Positions 1 to 7,617 of a stretch of DNA of 64,000 nucleotides are shown piece after piece. A program made the translations under genes and the position numbers. Location: assembly GCF_000317435.1 (NCBI RefSeq), contig NC_019751.1, positions 5,146,001 to 5,210,000 on the forward strand. The letters are read 5' to 3'. Within the stretch, counting starts at the first letter, position 1, and each line of letters starts with the position of its first letter. The notes under the pieces are model-generated. The model had not been told where the DNA came from, did not search any database, and saw nothing but the letters and a program-made list of their open reading frames with translations. The stretch comes from Calothrix sp. PCC 6303. Its GTDB lineage: Bacteria; Cyanobacteriota; Cyanobacteriia; Cyanobacteriales; Nostocaceae.

Positions 1-249
1 TAGCGAAACTCCTCCTGTCCGCAGGTTTAGAGTTTTGTATGCTCTTTGAGATACAACCGGGAGCAACGCCCATGCACACCGATCGCTAAGATTTGATCGG
101 TTATGATGTGGAGGGTGATGGGCAACATTAAACATCTTTGAGAAAAGCGATCGCTAGCTACCACCGGATACAACCTTGATAAATAAGGTACTCAGGGCAT
201 TAATTAAGTTGATGCCAAAATCTACAAATGGTGATGACTCAGCTTGGCA

Positions 250-259
250 AATTATAACC
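250..259. repeat. Left 10-bp target-site duplication of the IS element
   Basis: AATTATAACC lies immediately outside the left inverted repeat. The same ten bases follow the right inverted repeat at 1771-1780. Ten bases fits the usual 9-12 bp range for IS4-family insertions. Confidence 0.9.
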
Positions 260-439
260 CAATACGGTTCAGTTAAGGCTATGCAGTGCTTGAAATAACA
301 AACACAGGAGGATTGGTTATTGTTCCAGTACCTCTGTGTTTAACCTTTTTCGAGCGAAATTTTGATACAGGCTTTTTGACAACCCTTGGGTTGTTTCTAT
401 GAACCCTTTCAGGTAAAAGTTGGTCAAGAATCTCCATAG

Positions 440-1585
440 TTAACCAACTAAAAAAAAAGGCAGTTCTTGTGGTTGCAAGCGCTGAAATTTGGGAAGGGCA
501 CGACGAACAACTCGTAATGTTCCTGTGAAACTTAGACGTAAGGGTGAAACATTTGCGTTGCTTGCAGCTTGAAAAATTAATAACCGAATAGCCCAATGTC
601 CCAGTAACAAACCGTAAACTTCTTGCACCACCTCCCGTGGTTTTTGAGAACGAATATGAGTTTTGCGTCCCAAAAGATGTACCTTGAGTTCATCAATCGT
701 ATTTTCAACTTCCCAACGTTGATGATACTCAGAAGCTAGCAAATGGGCACTTAATTTTTCAATGTCCAATAAGCTCGTAATTAAACGATATTTAATTGGT
801 TCTTCTAGATTGTCAGGATTTTCAATTGTGTACTCAATGACTCGTACTTGTATTGGCTCAAAACCTTTTTTTCTTAATTTGCCAGATGGATAAATATAAC
901 TTAAATACGAGCCATCGTCTAAAGCTTCTTCGTTTAAAAATTTAACATTGGCAGGAATTCTTCCTAAATACTCACAACCTTTACTTACCGTTGTTTGTAC
1001 CATTGCGTAGGAATGCAAACCCCTATCCCACATTAACAACATTCCAGATGTTACCGAACGTAATAGTTTTAGTGACCTGACTCGCTCTCCAATCTTATAT
1101 GGGCACATTAGTGCATCGAAAATTAGATGTGTTCCTGCCTCTACCAAAATCACTAATCTAACTTTGGGAAATGCAGCTCGCGTACCAGGACGACTACCAG
1201 GACGACCAAAAACCCTTGCATTTTCATCGCTATCTGGAATATCTAAGCAGGTTCCATCAATTACTACGATTCGTAATCCATTTAAAAAAGCTCCTACTGT
1301 TTCGCTAGTTGCCATTGGTTGCACTAACTGATGAAACAACTGTCTCATCACCCCTGCTCCTAGTCGTTGTCTGGCTTGCGTTATAGCTGATTTACATGGG
1401 ATACGCCAATATTTACCAATTTTTACCCATGCCTCTGAAAGACCATCAATAAGATTTTTTAGTACATCCCGCATTGAATCTCTCGACCACAGGCTCATTG
1501 CTATTATTAAGCAAACTACAAGCTGTGCTGGTAACGAGCGATGACGTTCCTCTTCGACTTTAGTTTTAGCGGTAAGCGAAGCCAT
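440..1585 (-). CDS. IS4-family DDE transposase, N-terminus lost by frameshift
   Basis: This is a DDE transposase of the IS4 family. The family signature Y-(2)-R-(3)-E-(6)-K is exact in the C-terminal third (YHQRWEVENTIDELK), and the other two acidic residues are probably in VIDGTCLDI and MWDRGLH. The open frame begins at an ATG inside a 25-bp palindromic insert (1571-1595). Upstream of the insert, another frame from about GTG 1700 encodes a fitting N-terminus (EIFKAIEVAIPATSIEQAI). Removing the 25 bases joins the two frames cleanly as SIEQAI-AKTKVEEERHR. The original protein was therefore about 410 residues, and the present gene is probably a pseudogene or an N-truncated version. Confidence 0.85.
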   Translation of the reverse strand: MASLTAKTKVEEERHRSLPAQLVVCLIIAMSLWSRDSMRDVLKNLIDGLSEAWVKIGKYWRIPCKSAITQARQRLGAGVMRQLFHQLVQPMATSETVGAFLNGLRIVVIDGTCLDIPDSDENARVFGRPGSRPGTRAAFPKVRLVILVEAGTHLIFDALMCPYKIGERVRSLKLLRSVTSGMLLMWDRGLHSYAMVQTTVSKGCEYLGRIPANVKFLNEEALDDGSYLSYIYPSGKLRKKGFEPIQVRVIEYTIENPDNLEEPIKYRLITSLLDIEKLSAHLLASEYHQRWEVENTIDELKVHLLGRKTHIRSQKPREVVQEVYGLLLGHWAIRLLIFQAASNANVSPLRLSFTGTLRVVRRALPKFQRLQPQELPFFLVG

Positions 1586-1595
1586 GCCGTAGGCT
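1571..1595. repeat. 25-bp palindromic small dispersed repeat inside the transposase gene
   Basis: The insert reads GTAAGCGAAGCC-ATGCC-GTAGGCT with near-palindromic outer arms and resembles the small dispersed repeats common in Nostocales spacers; related GC-rich palindromes occur at about 15440, 16980, 37495 and 41985. Its length is not a multiple of three, so it shifts the reading frame. The in-frame sense of the flanks when it is removed supports insertion after the element arrived or during its spread. Confidence 0.7.
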
Positions 1596-1770
1596 TATCG
1601 CTTGTTCGATTGAAGTTGCTGGAATCGCTACCTCTATCGCTTTGAATATCTCCGTACTTTGTATCTTGGGAGACAGTAATGAGAATTCTTTAAGATGCAC
1701 CGTACTTGATTTCCATTTTTGGAAACAATGCCTATTTTACAGCTATTCGAGCCTTAACTGAACCGTATTG

Positions 1771-1780
1771 AATTATAACC
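1771..1780. repeat. Right 10-bp target-site duplication of the IS element
   Basis: AATTATAACC directly follows the right inverted repeat and is identical to 250-259. Confidence 0.9.
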
Positions 1781-1805
1781 TACATCCCCCTCCCCATCGA
1801 AAACT

Positions 1806-1840
1806 AAATCCGATCGCTTCCCTCAGTCGTCATATTATAT
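1806..1840 (+). promoter_or_regulatory. Putative ECF-sigma promoter of the sigma/anti-sigma operon
   Basis: The spacer has AAATCC (1806-1811), 16 bases, then CGTCAT (1828-1833) followed by an AT-rich stretch. The same two blocks with the same 16-base spacing stand before the cupin gene at 3891-3918. ECF sigma factors often read a -10 element beginning CGT(C), and SigK-type factors read a -35 element containing ATCC. This suggests autoregulation by the sigma factor encoded just downstream. Confidence 0.55.
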
Positions 1841-1952
1841 ATACGGCTTTTTTAAGCAAAAAGATCTCTGTGTGCATTGTGGAGCGAGGTGATGACAGAA
1901 GAAATATGCAAAACGGACGACTGTATTAGTTTAGACATGGGTTAAAAATCGC

Positions 1953-2555
1953 ATGGAGCCTAAACAATCCCAGTCGAATTTAACAGGGCTTACCGATGTG
2001 ACGGATGAAGCTTTGTTTGTGGCACTTAAAAATGGCGATGCTGCGGCATTAAGTGTTTTGTTTAATCGTCACGGTCGTTTGGTGTATGGATTAGCACTGA
2101 AGATTTTGGCAAATCCCCAGGAAGCTGAGGATTTAACCCAGGAAATATTTTTGACATTGTGGCGAAAAGCATCTACTAATCCCGATTGTCGCTTTTTTGT
2201 CCGCTACTTAATCACGATAACGCGATCGCGTGCCATCGACAAACTACGCGATCGCACTAGACAACTAAAGCTTGTGGAAAAAGTAGGAAAAATGAGCAAT
2301 GACAAAACACCAGAACCAACACCTGTGGAGCAAGCTAGTTTCACAGAGCGATCGCAAAGAGTTAATCACGCGCTTTCTGAACTCCCAGAAAAGCAACGTC
2401 AGGTCATCGAATTAGCTTATAACCAGGGTTTGAGTCAATCGGAAATCGCTAAACAACTAGATATTCCCCTGGGTACAGTCAAAACTAACACCCGTCAAGG
2501 ATTATTAAAACTCAAACGGATTTTACTCGATGCAGATATATTAATATATGAATAA
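1953..2555 (+). CDS. ECF-type RNA polymerase sigma factor
   Basis: This 200-residue sigma-70 family protein has region 2 (FNRHGRLVYGLALKI, then EAEDLTQEIFLTLWRK) and region 4 (LPEKQRQVIELAY...GLSQSEIAKQLDIPLGTVKTN, a helix-turn-helix), with no region 1 or 3, as expected of the ECF class. It overlaps the following anti-sigma gene by eight bases (ATGAATAA), so the two are translationally coupled. The pairing with an RskA-like membrane anti-sigma suggests a SigK-like group responding to an envelope or redox signal. A putative self-recognised promoter lies at 1806-1833. Confidence 0.92.
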   Translation: MEPKQSQSNLTGLTDVTDEALFVALKNGDAAALSVLFNRHGRLVYGLALKILANPQEAEDLTQEIFLTLWRKASTNPDCRFFVRYLITITRSRAIDKLRDRTRQLKLVEKVGKMSNDKTPEPTPVEQASFTERSQRVNHALSELPEKQRQVIELAYNQGLSQSEIAKQLDIPLGTVKTNTRQGLLKLKRILLDADILIYE

Positions 2556-3393
2556 ATCTTTTGATTCTGAATATATAAAAAATCTAGCTGCGGGATTTGT
2601 TGTGGATGACCTTTCCCCAGAAGAAGCTGAAGAATTTCGGTTATTACTTGATGAACATCCCGAATTAATTGCCGAAGTTGAGGATTTGCAGGAAGTTTTA
2701 CGACAGGTTGTAGATGGTTTTGTCGAGGTAGAACCACCTGCTAATTTGTTAAGTAAAATTCTCTCGGAAGCCGAAGTAATCACAACTCAACAATCTAATA
2801 TAAATGATATTCCAATTCAGCAAACTGATAACTTAATAACACCGAAAGCATCTCGACGATGGACAAAAATTGCTGGTAGTATTGCTGCTTTATTTGTTGT
2901 CATTTTAGGGATAGATAACTATCGCTTGCGGCAAAATTTAGGTGTTGTCACCGCAGATAATCAAAAATTACGCCAGGATTTTACCCAAGCTCAAGTGGTC
3001 AAAAATATGCTGCAAAATTCCCAAACGCGATTATATACTTTTGAAGCAGCTAGCTCTAATAATAATTCTAAAAATAACATTACAGATAACACTTCGGGAA
3101 GTATAGTTATTAATTCCCAAAAACAAAAAGCGGTGATGATTTTCCAAAATCTTCCTGCTCCACCCCCCGGGCAAGTTTATGTATTATGGACAGTTATTGC
3201 TGACAAAAAATTACCTTGCGGTCAAGTCAAACCCTATTCCTGGGGAACAGCTTCCTATGAATTACCATTTACAAATCAAATGTACCAAGAATTTACACAC
3301 CCACAGTTTTCTGGGTTAGTTGTGACATTAGAAACAGATGCAAGGGTTCCTCGTCCAACGGGAAAAGTGGTGATGCAAAGTTCACATATTTAA
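2548..3393 (+). CDS. RskA-like membrane-anchored anti-sigma factor
   Basis: The N-terminal third (LAAGFVVDDLSPEEAEEFRLLL) looks like a cytoplasmic anti-sigma domain. One membrane helix follows (IAGSIAALFVVILGI, about residues 109-125), then a coiled stretch, then an extracytoplasmic domain of the RskA C-terminal type (AVMIFQNLPAPPPGQVYVLWTV ends the conserved part). It probably holds the upstream sigma factor inactive at the membrane. It overlaps the sigma gene by eight bases. There is no zinc-binding H-x3-C-x2-C motif, so it is not of the ZAS class. The inducing signal is unknown. Confidence 0.88.
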   Translation: MNKSFDSEYIKNLAAGFVVDDLSPEEAEEFRLLLDEHPELIAEVEDLQEVLRQVVDGFVEVEPPANLLSKILSEAEVITTQQSNINDIPIQQTDNLITPKASRRWTKIAGSIAALFVVILGIDNYRLRQNLGVVTADNQKLRQDFTQAQVVKNMLQNSQTRLYTFEAASSNNNSKNNITDNTSGSIVINSQKQKAVMIFQNLPAPPPGQVYVLWTVIADKKLPCGQVKPYSWGTASYELPFTNQMYQEFTHPQFSGLVVTLETDARVPRPTGKVVMQSSHI

Positions 3394-3424
3394 ACTTTGT
3401 TTCCACAAACCCTAAAAAATAGAA

Positions 3425-3531
3425 TTTGTAAAAGATGAAAATGATGGTTGTAAAGACGTAGCAGTGCTACGTCTCTACAGAATTGTGGATTTGTATACAA
3501 CTATCAAAATATAATTGATAGGGTAGTAGTA
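3425..3531. repeat. MITE-like dispersed repeat, copy 1
   Basis: About 105 bp with a strong central palindrome (GACGTAGCAGTGCTACGTC), followed by CTCTACAG and a GTATACAACTATCAA...TTGATAG-GTAGTAGT tail. A second and better preserved copy lies at 52551-52657. There is no coding capacity. It is probably a non-autonomous element, and its hairpin could also act as a transcription terminator after the anti-sigma gene. Confidence 0.6.
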
Positions 3532-3568
3532 AAAATTCATGGAAATGCTTCTGTGAAACATTAATTAG

Positions 3569-3799
3569 ATGAAAACTCTTAAGGAATTTTGCTTATGTCT
3601 TTTCGACCGAAATATGGTGCCAACAGCATTAAAAGTCTCTGTTGTGGTTGGTTCTATCCTATTTATTATCAATCACGGTTCAGCTTTTGCTAAAGGAGAA
3701 ATGTCTCGTGAACGCTGGATTTCTGCTGCTGTAACTTACCTAATTCCCTATATAGTCAATATCCACGGACAATACGTAAGTCATTCTCGAAAATATTAA
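3569..3799 (+). CDS. nrtS: NrtS-like small nitrate/nitrite transport protein
   Basis: This 76-residue protein has two likely membrane helices (VPTALKVSVVVGSILFIINHG and WISAAVTYLIPYIVNI). The sequence pattern VPTALKV-hydrophobic-NHG...RERWISA-TYLIPYxVNxHGQ matches, from memory, the NrtS family described in marine Synechococcus, in which small two-helix subunits take up nitrate and nitrite. It stands alone between the sigma operon and a cupin gene; no nitrate-assimilation genes are nearby. A DUF-type small membrane protein of other function remains possible. Confidence 0.7.
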   Translation: MKTLKEFCLCLFDRNMVPTALKVSVVVGSILFIINHGSAFAKGEMSRERWISAAVTYLIPYIVNIHGQYVSHSRKY

Positions 3800-3890
3800 T
3801 ATATCTGTAACCCAGAGTTAGTATCAATCACAGCTATGGGATACCCTTGGCAATCACTTTGTGCGATCGCGTATCTTAAACAACTATTAT

Positions 3891-3920
3891 AAATCCGATC
3901 GCCTTTATCATTCGTCATAT
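3891..3920 (+). promoter_or_regulatory. Putative ECF-sigma promoter of the cupin gene
   Basis: AAATCC (3891-3896), 16 bases, CGTCAT (3913-3918). Both blocks, the next three bases (ATT) and the spacing repeat the site at 1806-1833. A start of transcription near 3925 would leave the ATG at 3928 leaderless, which favours the ATG at 3949 as the true start. Confidence 0.5.
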
Positions 3921-3948
3921 TCTATAGATGGTGCTTTACGGGAAAATA

Positions 3949-4578
3949 ATGGCGATTTCTACAAATGGTATGCATTCTCAAGACTGGCTAGTAAATGATA
4001 GTGGTGACTATATTGCCTTAAACCTGGAGGAACTTGCTTTACCAGAAAAACCCTATCGCTTATACCGATTTCTCACGGAATTGGAAGACATACTTGATAC
4101 AATAACCGATGATTGTCTTCGCATTCAGGCAATTATGCCACTGGTACGGAAATTATTAGCTAGTTCCTATTGGCTACAAATGGAGTTTAGCGAACCACCA
4201 ATTGACCCTGGTTGGTCTGTCGAATTCCTGTATGATGAGTATGAGTTTCCTTTAACTATCCAGATGGTTGCTTGGCTCCCTGGAAATATTTCGCCTATCC
4301 ATAATCATGCAACTTGGGGAATTGTGGCTGTTGTGGGTGGACAGGAAAAAAATAAATTTTGGCGAAAAGTTCCCACATTAAAATATCCCAATCGTATTGA
4401 ATGTATCGGGGAAAAAATTTTGGTTCCCGGTGATATTATTGGTTTTACTCCCGATGCTATCCACTGCATTGAAGCATTAGGAAATGAACCAGTTGTGACA
4501 TTTAATTTGTATGGAGTAACGGCATATGAAAAGCGTTGGAAATTCGATTCCGTCACACATCAAGCTAAAAACTTTTAA
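3949..4578 (+). CDS. Cysteine dioxygenase-family cupin protein
   Basis: About 209 residues with the cupin metal motif PIHNHATWGIVAVVGGQEKNKFW and a second cupin block (VPGDIIGFTPDAIHCIEAL). Both are typical of iron-dependent cysteine dioxygenase-like enzymes, which oxidise thiols with molecular oxygen. Substrate cannot be assigned. The ATG at 3949 has a GGGA six bases upstream and suits the predicted promoter; an earlier ATG at 3928 is also in frame. The shared promoter motif suggests that the sigma factor at 1953 controls it, hinting at a thiol or oxidative-stress role. Confidence 0.8.
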   Translation: MAISTNGMHSQDWLVNDSGDYIALNLEELALPEKPYRLYRFLTELEDILDTITDDCLRIQAIMPLVRKLLASSYWLQMEFSEPPIDPGWSVEFLYDEYEFPLTIQMVAWLPGNISPIHNHATWGIVAVVGGQEKNKFWRKVPTLKYPNRIECIGEKILVPGDIIGFTPDAIHCIEALGNEPVVTFNLYGVTAYEKRWKFDSVTHQAKNF

Positions 4579-4629
4579 GATTTAACGGGATTTTGTAAAT
4601 ACTTCAGCAAAGATTAAGCTTACAGCCGT

Positions 4630-4711
4630 TTTCACCTATTTGAACAACGTCAACCTGGTTTAGCAATAGTAAACCCCTACAATGTGCTCTATTTAACTGA
4701 AAATAGCTTAA
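4630..4711. repeat. Dispersed repeat family, copy A
   Basis: The stretch from CACCTATTTG through TAGCAATAGTAAAC to CTGAAAATAGCTTA matches the copies at 7404-7492 and, in its second half, 11480-11553. It has no coding capacity. The three copies all lie between or beside exopolysaccharide-type genes. Confidence 0.5.
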
Positions 4712-4729
4712 ACACACTGCATAAGAATA

Positions 4730-4761
4730 CCCCTAAACCAGAGAAGCCATAGATTTAGGGG
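4730..4761 (-). terminator. Hairpin after the NHL-repeat gene
   Basis: CCCCTAAA (4730-4737) pairs with TTTAGGGG (4754-4761), 12 bases beyond the stop codon of the minus-strand gene. The following T-tract is poor, so it may be a weak terminator or an mRNA-end stabiliser. Confidence 0.45.
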
Positions 4762-4773
4762 ATATTAATTAGA

Positions 4774-6945
4774 TTATTTTTTCAACTGATACATAATCAC
4801 TTTACCTTTAAAATCTTCCTCCACAAAAACCAAATATTCACCATTAGAACGACGGAAAGCGCGAATTCCATAGGCAATATCTACCCAACCTAGTTCCCCA
4901 GAAACTTCTGTACCTGGTTTTAATTTCTGTACTAGTTTTCCAGTTTTAGTCTCGTAAACATACACTTCCCAAGTTTTCACTGTTGTCACAAATACATAAT
5001 CTCCCGCTACACTCATCGCTGCTGGGGGGAGAACTTCTGGTGGTGCGCTGCTATCTGTTGGTAAAACAATCCGCCAACTAGGGTTACGATTACCTTTACT
5101 CCAGTTGTCGAAACGGGCAATTTCTGAACCAATGGACTTAGAATAATCTTGGTTAATGGCTGGTGTTTCTTTGGTAAATCCCGATAGATACATCGTGTCG
5201 GTTTCGGGAAAATATTCGATACGTCGTAAATCAGTAAACATACTAGGATGTTTCTGTTTTTCCATAGCTTTGTAGCTGTAAATGGGGTTCCCATATTTGT
5301 CAAATCCACCAAAGCGGTAGCGACGAATACCGACACCATCTTGAGTTCGTAAAGCTTTCCAAATATCCCCTTTACTATCGACCCACCAACCGCCAATATA
5401 GGGATGGTCTTGACTACGATCGTATTCGTTGGCTTCAAAAGTACCGTTGCCATTTTGATCTCGCCAAATCCACTCCCCAGATGCAGGTTGGGAGGGGGGA
5501 TAATTCCCGTCAATTGCAGGTTTGTTATTTTCACGGGAACCCACAAACCAAGTAGATGGTATGGCAATTTCTCCATCTGTGGCTTTGTTGAAGCGATAAA
5601 CTAGTAGACTTCCACCATACATGTCGTTGAGGAACATCAATTGTTTTCCTTGGATGCGCCGCATAACTGTGGCATCATACGGTCTAGTTAAGCGAGGATC
5701 TTGGGGATATTTAAAGGGGTTGAGGGTGTAACCTTGATATTTCCACTGTTGTCCTGGGGGTTTGCTGTAATCCATCACAAACCGTTCTTCTTTAGTGAAG
5801 ACGCTGGAACCGTCGCTACTAGGATCAACATCTGCATTATCCAGGAAATGCAACCCTAGTAAACGCCATTGCATTTTTCCAGCGGGGGAAAATTTCCGGA
5901 TGTCTGTACCCGAACTATTAAAACCATTATTGGCAACGTATATATTACCATTGCGATCGCTTCCCACTCCGGTGATGCCAGAAAACTTCAAATCACCAAC
6001 TTCACCAGGGGTACCGCTAAAAACTCCACCTTTGACACCCAAGGTTGATACTAAGCTGGGTTTATTGCTGATGTTGTAAATTAAAATCTGTTGACGTTGG
6101 CTGTTGTCAGCAACCAAAAGTCTACCTTGGTTATCGAATGCGATCGCACTGGGTTCCAAAGCTTCATTTATGGTTCCAGATAATTGTTTACCATCTTTGG
6201 TGTAATGTAAAACTTTTCCTGGGGTCGCACCTTTTTTCCCTTGAGCTACCCATAGTTCTGCTTTTTTGTCAATGGCAATTTCTTGAGGATTGGGAACCGC
6301 AAAGCTACGCAGCAGTTTCATTGTATTTTTATCATACACATAAACCTTGTTTGCACCACCTTCACTGACATACATCTCAGTTGAGGCGACTGCAATCCCG
6401 GTAACTTCGTTCTTCTCGCTCACAATGAGCATACTCTTGTCGTGACCTCTGCCGCCAGGAAATGGTGCAGGTTTACCCGATAAATCGTAACGTCGTACAC
6501 AATGCCAATTTACTTTATCGGGTGGATAATCTTCATCCTTCGGTGCATTCCCGACTCGATCATGTTTCATTGACAAGTATATATATTTAGCGTCGGCTGC
6601 GATCGCAACACCACCCGAACGTCCCCAACCATGTAAATCCTCGGCTTTTCCGACTACCTTCCCATCTCGATAAAATCCCACTTCCCTACCTGCTTCATCC
6701 CAATCACTATTGGTATAAACAGTTCCATCCGCTGCCACATGCATTCCCATGACTCGGATTTGTACCCATTTATTGTCTGCACCGAAGCTATTACCAATCC
6801 AGGAAGTTTTATAGGTAATTGCAGATACTCCACTGGGCGTAAAACATGCAGCTACGAAAATAGATAATAGTAATCCGCAAAAAAATGACGATATCAATTT
6901 ACGGCTATTTTTTAGTAAATTCCCTATCTTGTGGGGGTTTAGCAT
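4774..6945 (-). CDS. Secreted NHL-repeat/beta-propeller protein
   Basis: About 723 residues from the chosen ATG at 6945; a start at 7077 is open but would bury the signal peptide. The N-terminus MLNPHKIGNLL...FFCGLLLSIFVAAC-FTPSGVSA carries a hydrophobic signal with a lipobox-like VAAC, so it is exported and possibly a lipoprotein. The body holds repeated NHL-like blades (EVTGIAVAST-MYVSEGGANKVYVYD; PQEIAIDKKAELWVAQ; PSAIAFDNQGRLLVADNSQRQQILIY; GVGSDRNGNIYVANN). Such propellers bind ligands or proteins. It carries no recognised catalytic domain. A polysaccharide-related role is suggested only by the glycosyltransferases downstream on the other strand. Confidence 0.75.
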   Translation of the reverse strand: MLNPHKIGNLLKNSRKLISSFFCGLLLSIFVAACFTPSGVSAITYKTSWIGNSFGADNKWVQIRVMGMHVAADGTVYTNSDWDEAGREVGFYRDGKVVGKAEDLHGWGRSGGVAIAADAKYIYLSMKHDRVGNAPKDEDYPPDKVNWHCVRRYDLSGKPAPFPGGRGHDKSMLIVSEKNEVTGIAVASTEMYVSEGGANKVYVYDKNTMKLLRSFAVPNPQEIAIDKKAELWVAQGKKGATPGKVLHYTKDGKQLSGTINEALEPSAIAFDNQGRLLVADNSQRQQILIYNISNKPSLVSTLGVKGGVFSGTPGEVGDLKFSGITGVGSDRNGNIYVANNGFNSSGTDIRKFSPAGKMQWRLLGLHFLDNADVDPSSDGSSVFTKEERFVMDYSKPPGQQWKYQGYTLNPFKYPQDPRLTRPYDATVMRRIQGKQLMFLNDMYGGSLLVYRFNKATDGEIAIPSTWFVGSRENNKPAIDGNYPPSQPASGEWIWRDQNGNGTFEANEYDRSQDHPYIGGWWVDSKGDIWKALRTQDGVGIRRYRFGGFDKYGNPIYSYKAMEKQKHPSMFTDLRRIEYFPETDTMYLSGFTKETPAINQDYSKSIGSEIARFDNWSKGNRNPSWRIVLPTDSSAPPEVLPPAAMSVAGDYVFVTTVKTWEVYVYETKTGKLVQKLKPGTEVSGELGWVDIAYGIRAFRRSNGEYLVFVEEDFKGKVIMYQLKK

Positions 6946-7617
6946 TGCTAAAACCCTATTTTTGATATTTAAATATCTGAAAAATGCTGTAACAATTTGG
7001 CGACAGCGAGATATATTGATGAATGAGTCTAGTTTTATATTCACATTCCGTAGGTATTTAAATAGTATTTTTATCAACTGTCTGGTTTTGATATTTTCCA
7101 GTGGAAGAATCTACAAAATATCTATATCCCTATGTAAACTAGCAAAAACATATATTACCTATGGCAGATTTATCTAAAATTTATAAACATTACATCATTT
7201 TTTCAAGATTTTAATGATTCCCCTAAAGGGTGCTTGAAAAGTGTTTGGCTATGATTTTAGGCACTTAGATATACCCTTTAGCGCTGAAAAGTGGGGAACA
7301 CTAGCTTTTAGCCTCTGGGAACACCTATACTACGGAAAAGCCGATCCATAAGGCTTTAACGCCAAGAACAGGACTTTTGAAATATTCTCTTATTCCAGTA
7401 ATTTTTACCTATTTGCAAGACATCAAACATGGTTGTAAAGCGCAATGCTAAACTACTACAGCATGGTGTATTTACCTGGAAATAGCTTTAATAGAGGGAA
7501 AAAATAAATGTTACTATAAATAATCAAAATGGCTATAGCCATTAATTGAGTAGTCCGGTAAGGCTATAAAAGCTGTGTACAATGTTTGTGGAGTGAAACA
7601 CAAAGTGATTGCAAGCA
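6946..7617. other. Long spacer with a nested inverted repeat
   Basis: No convincing gene. CTAAAGGGT (7223-7231) pairs with ACCCTTTAG (7273-7281), with AAGTG and CACTT nested inside. A short AAAGCC/GGCTTT hairpin lies at about 7336-7356, and dispersed repeat copy B at 7404-7492. The divergent promoters of the NHL gene and the first glycosyltransferase must lie here. Confidence 0.5.
7404..7492. repeat. Dispersed repeat family, copy B
   Basis: Contains TACCTATTTG, ATGCTAAACTACTACAG, CATGGTGTATTTACCTG and AAATAGCTTTA. It shares the first block with copy A and the last blocks with copy C, in the same orientation. Confidence 0.5.

Larger units (their letters stand above)
260..1770 (-). mobile_element. 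Complete IS4-family insertion sequence, 1511 bp
   Basis: The element is bounded by perfect 21-bp terminal inverted repeats (260-280 and 1750-1770, beginning CAATACGGTTCAGTTAAG from either outside end) and flanked by 10-bp direct repeats AATTATAACC. It carries one transposase gene on the minus strand. Intact ends and an exact target duplication point to a fairly recent insertion, but the transposase frame is interrupted near its N-terminus, so this copy may no longer move by itself. Confidence 0.9.
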
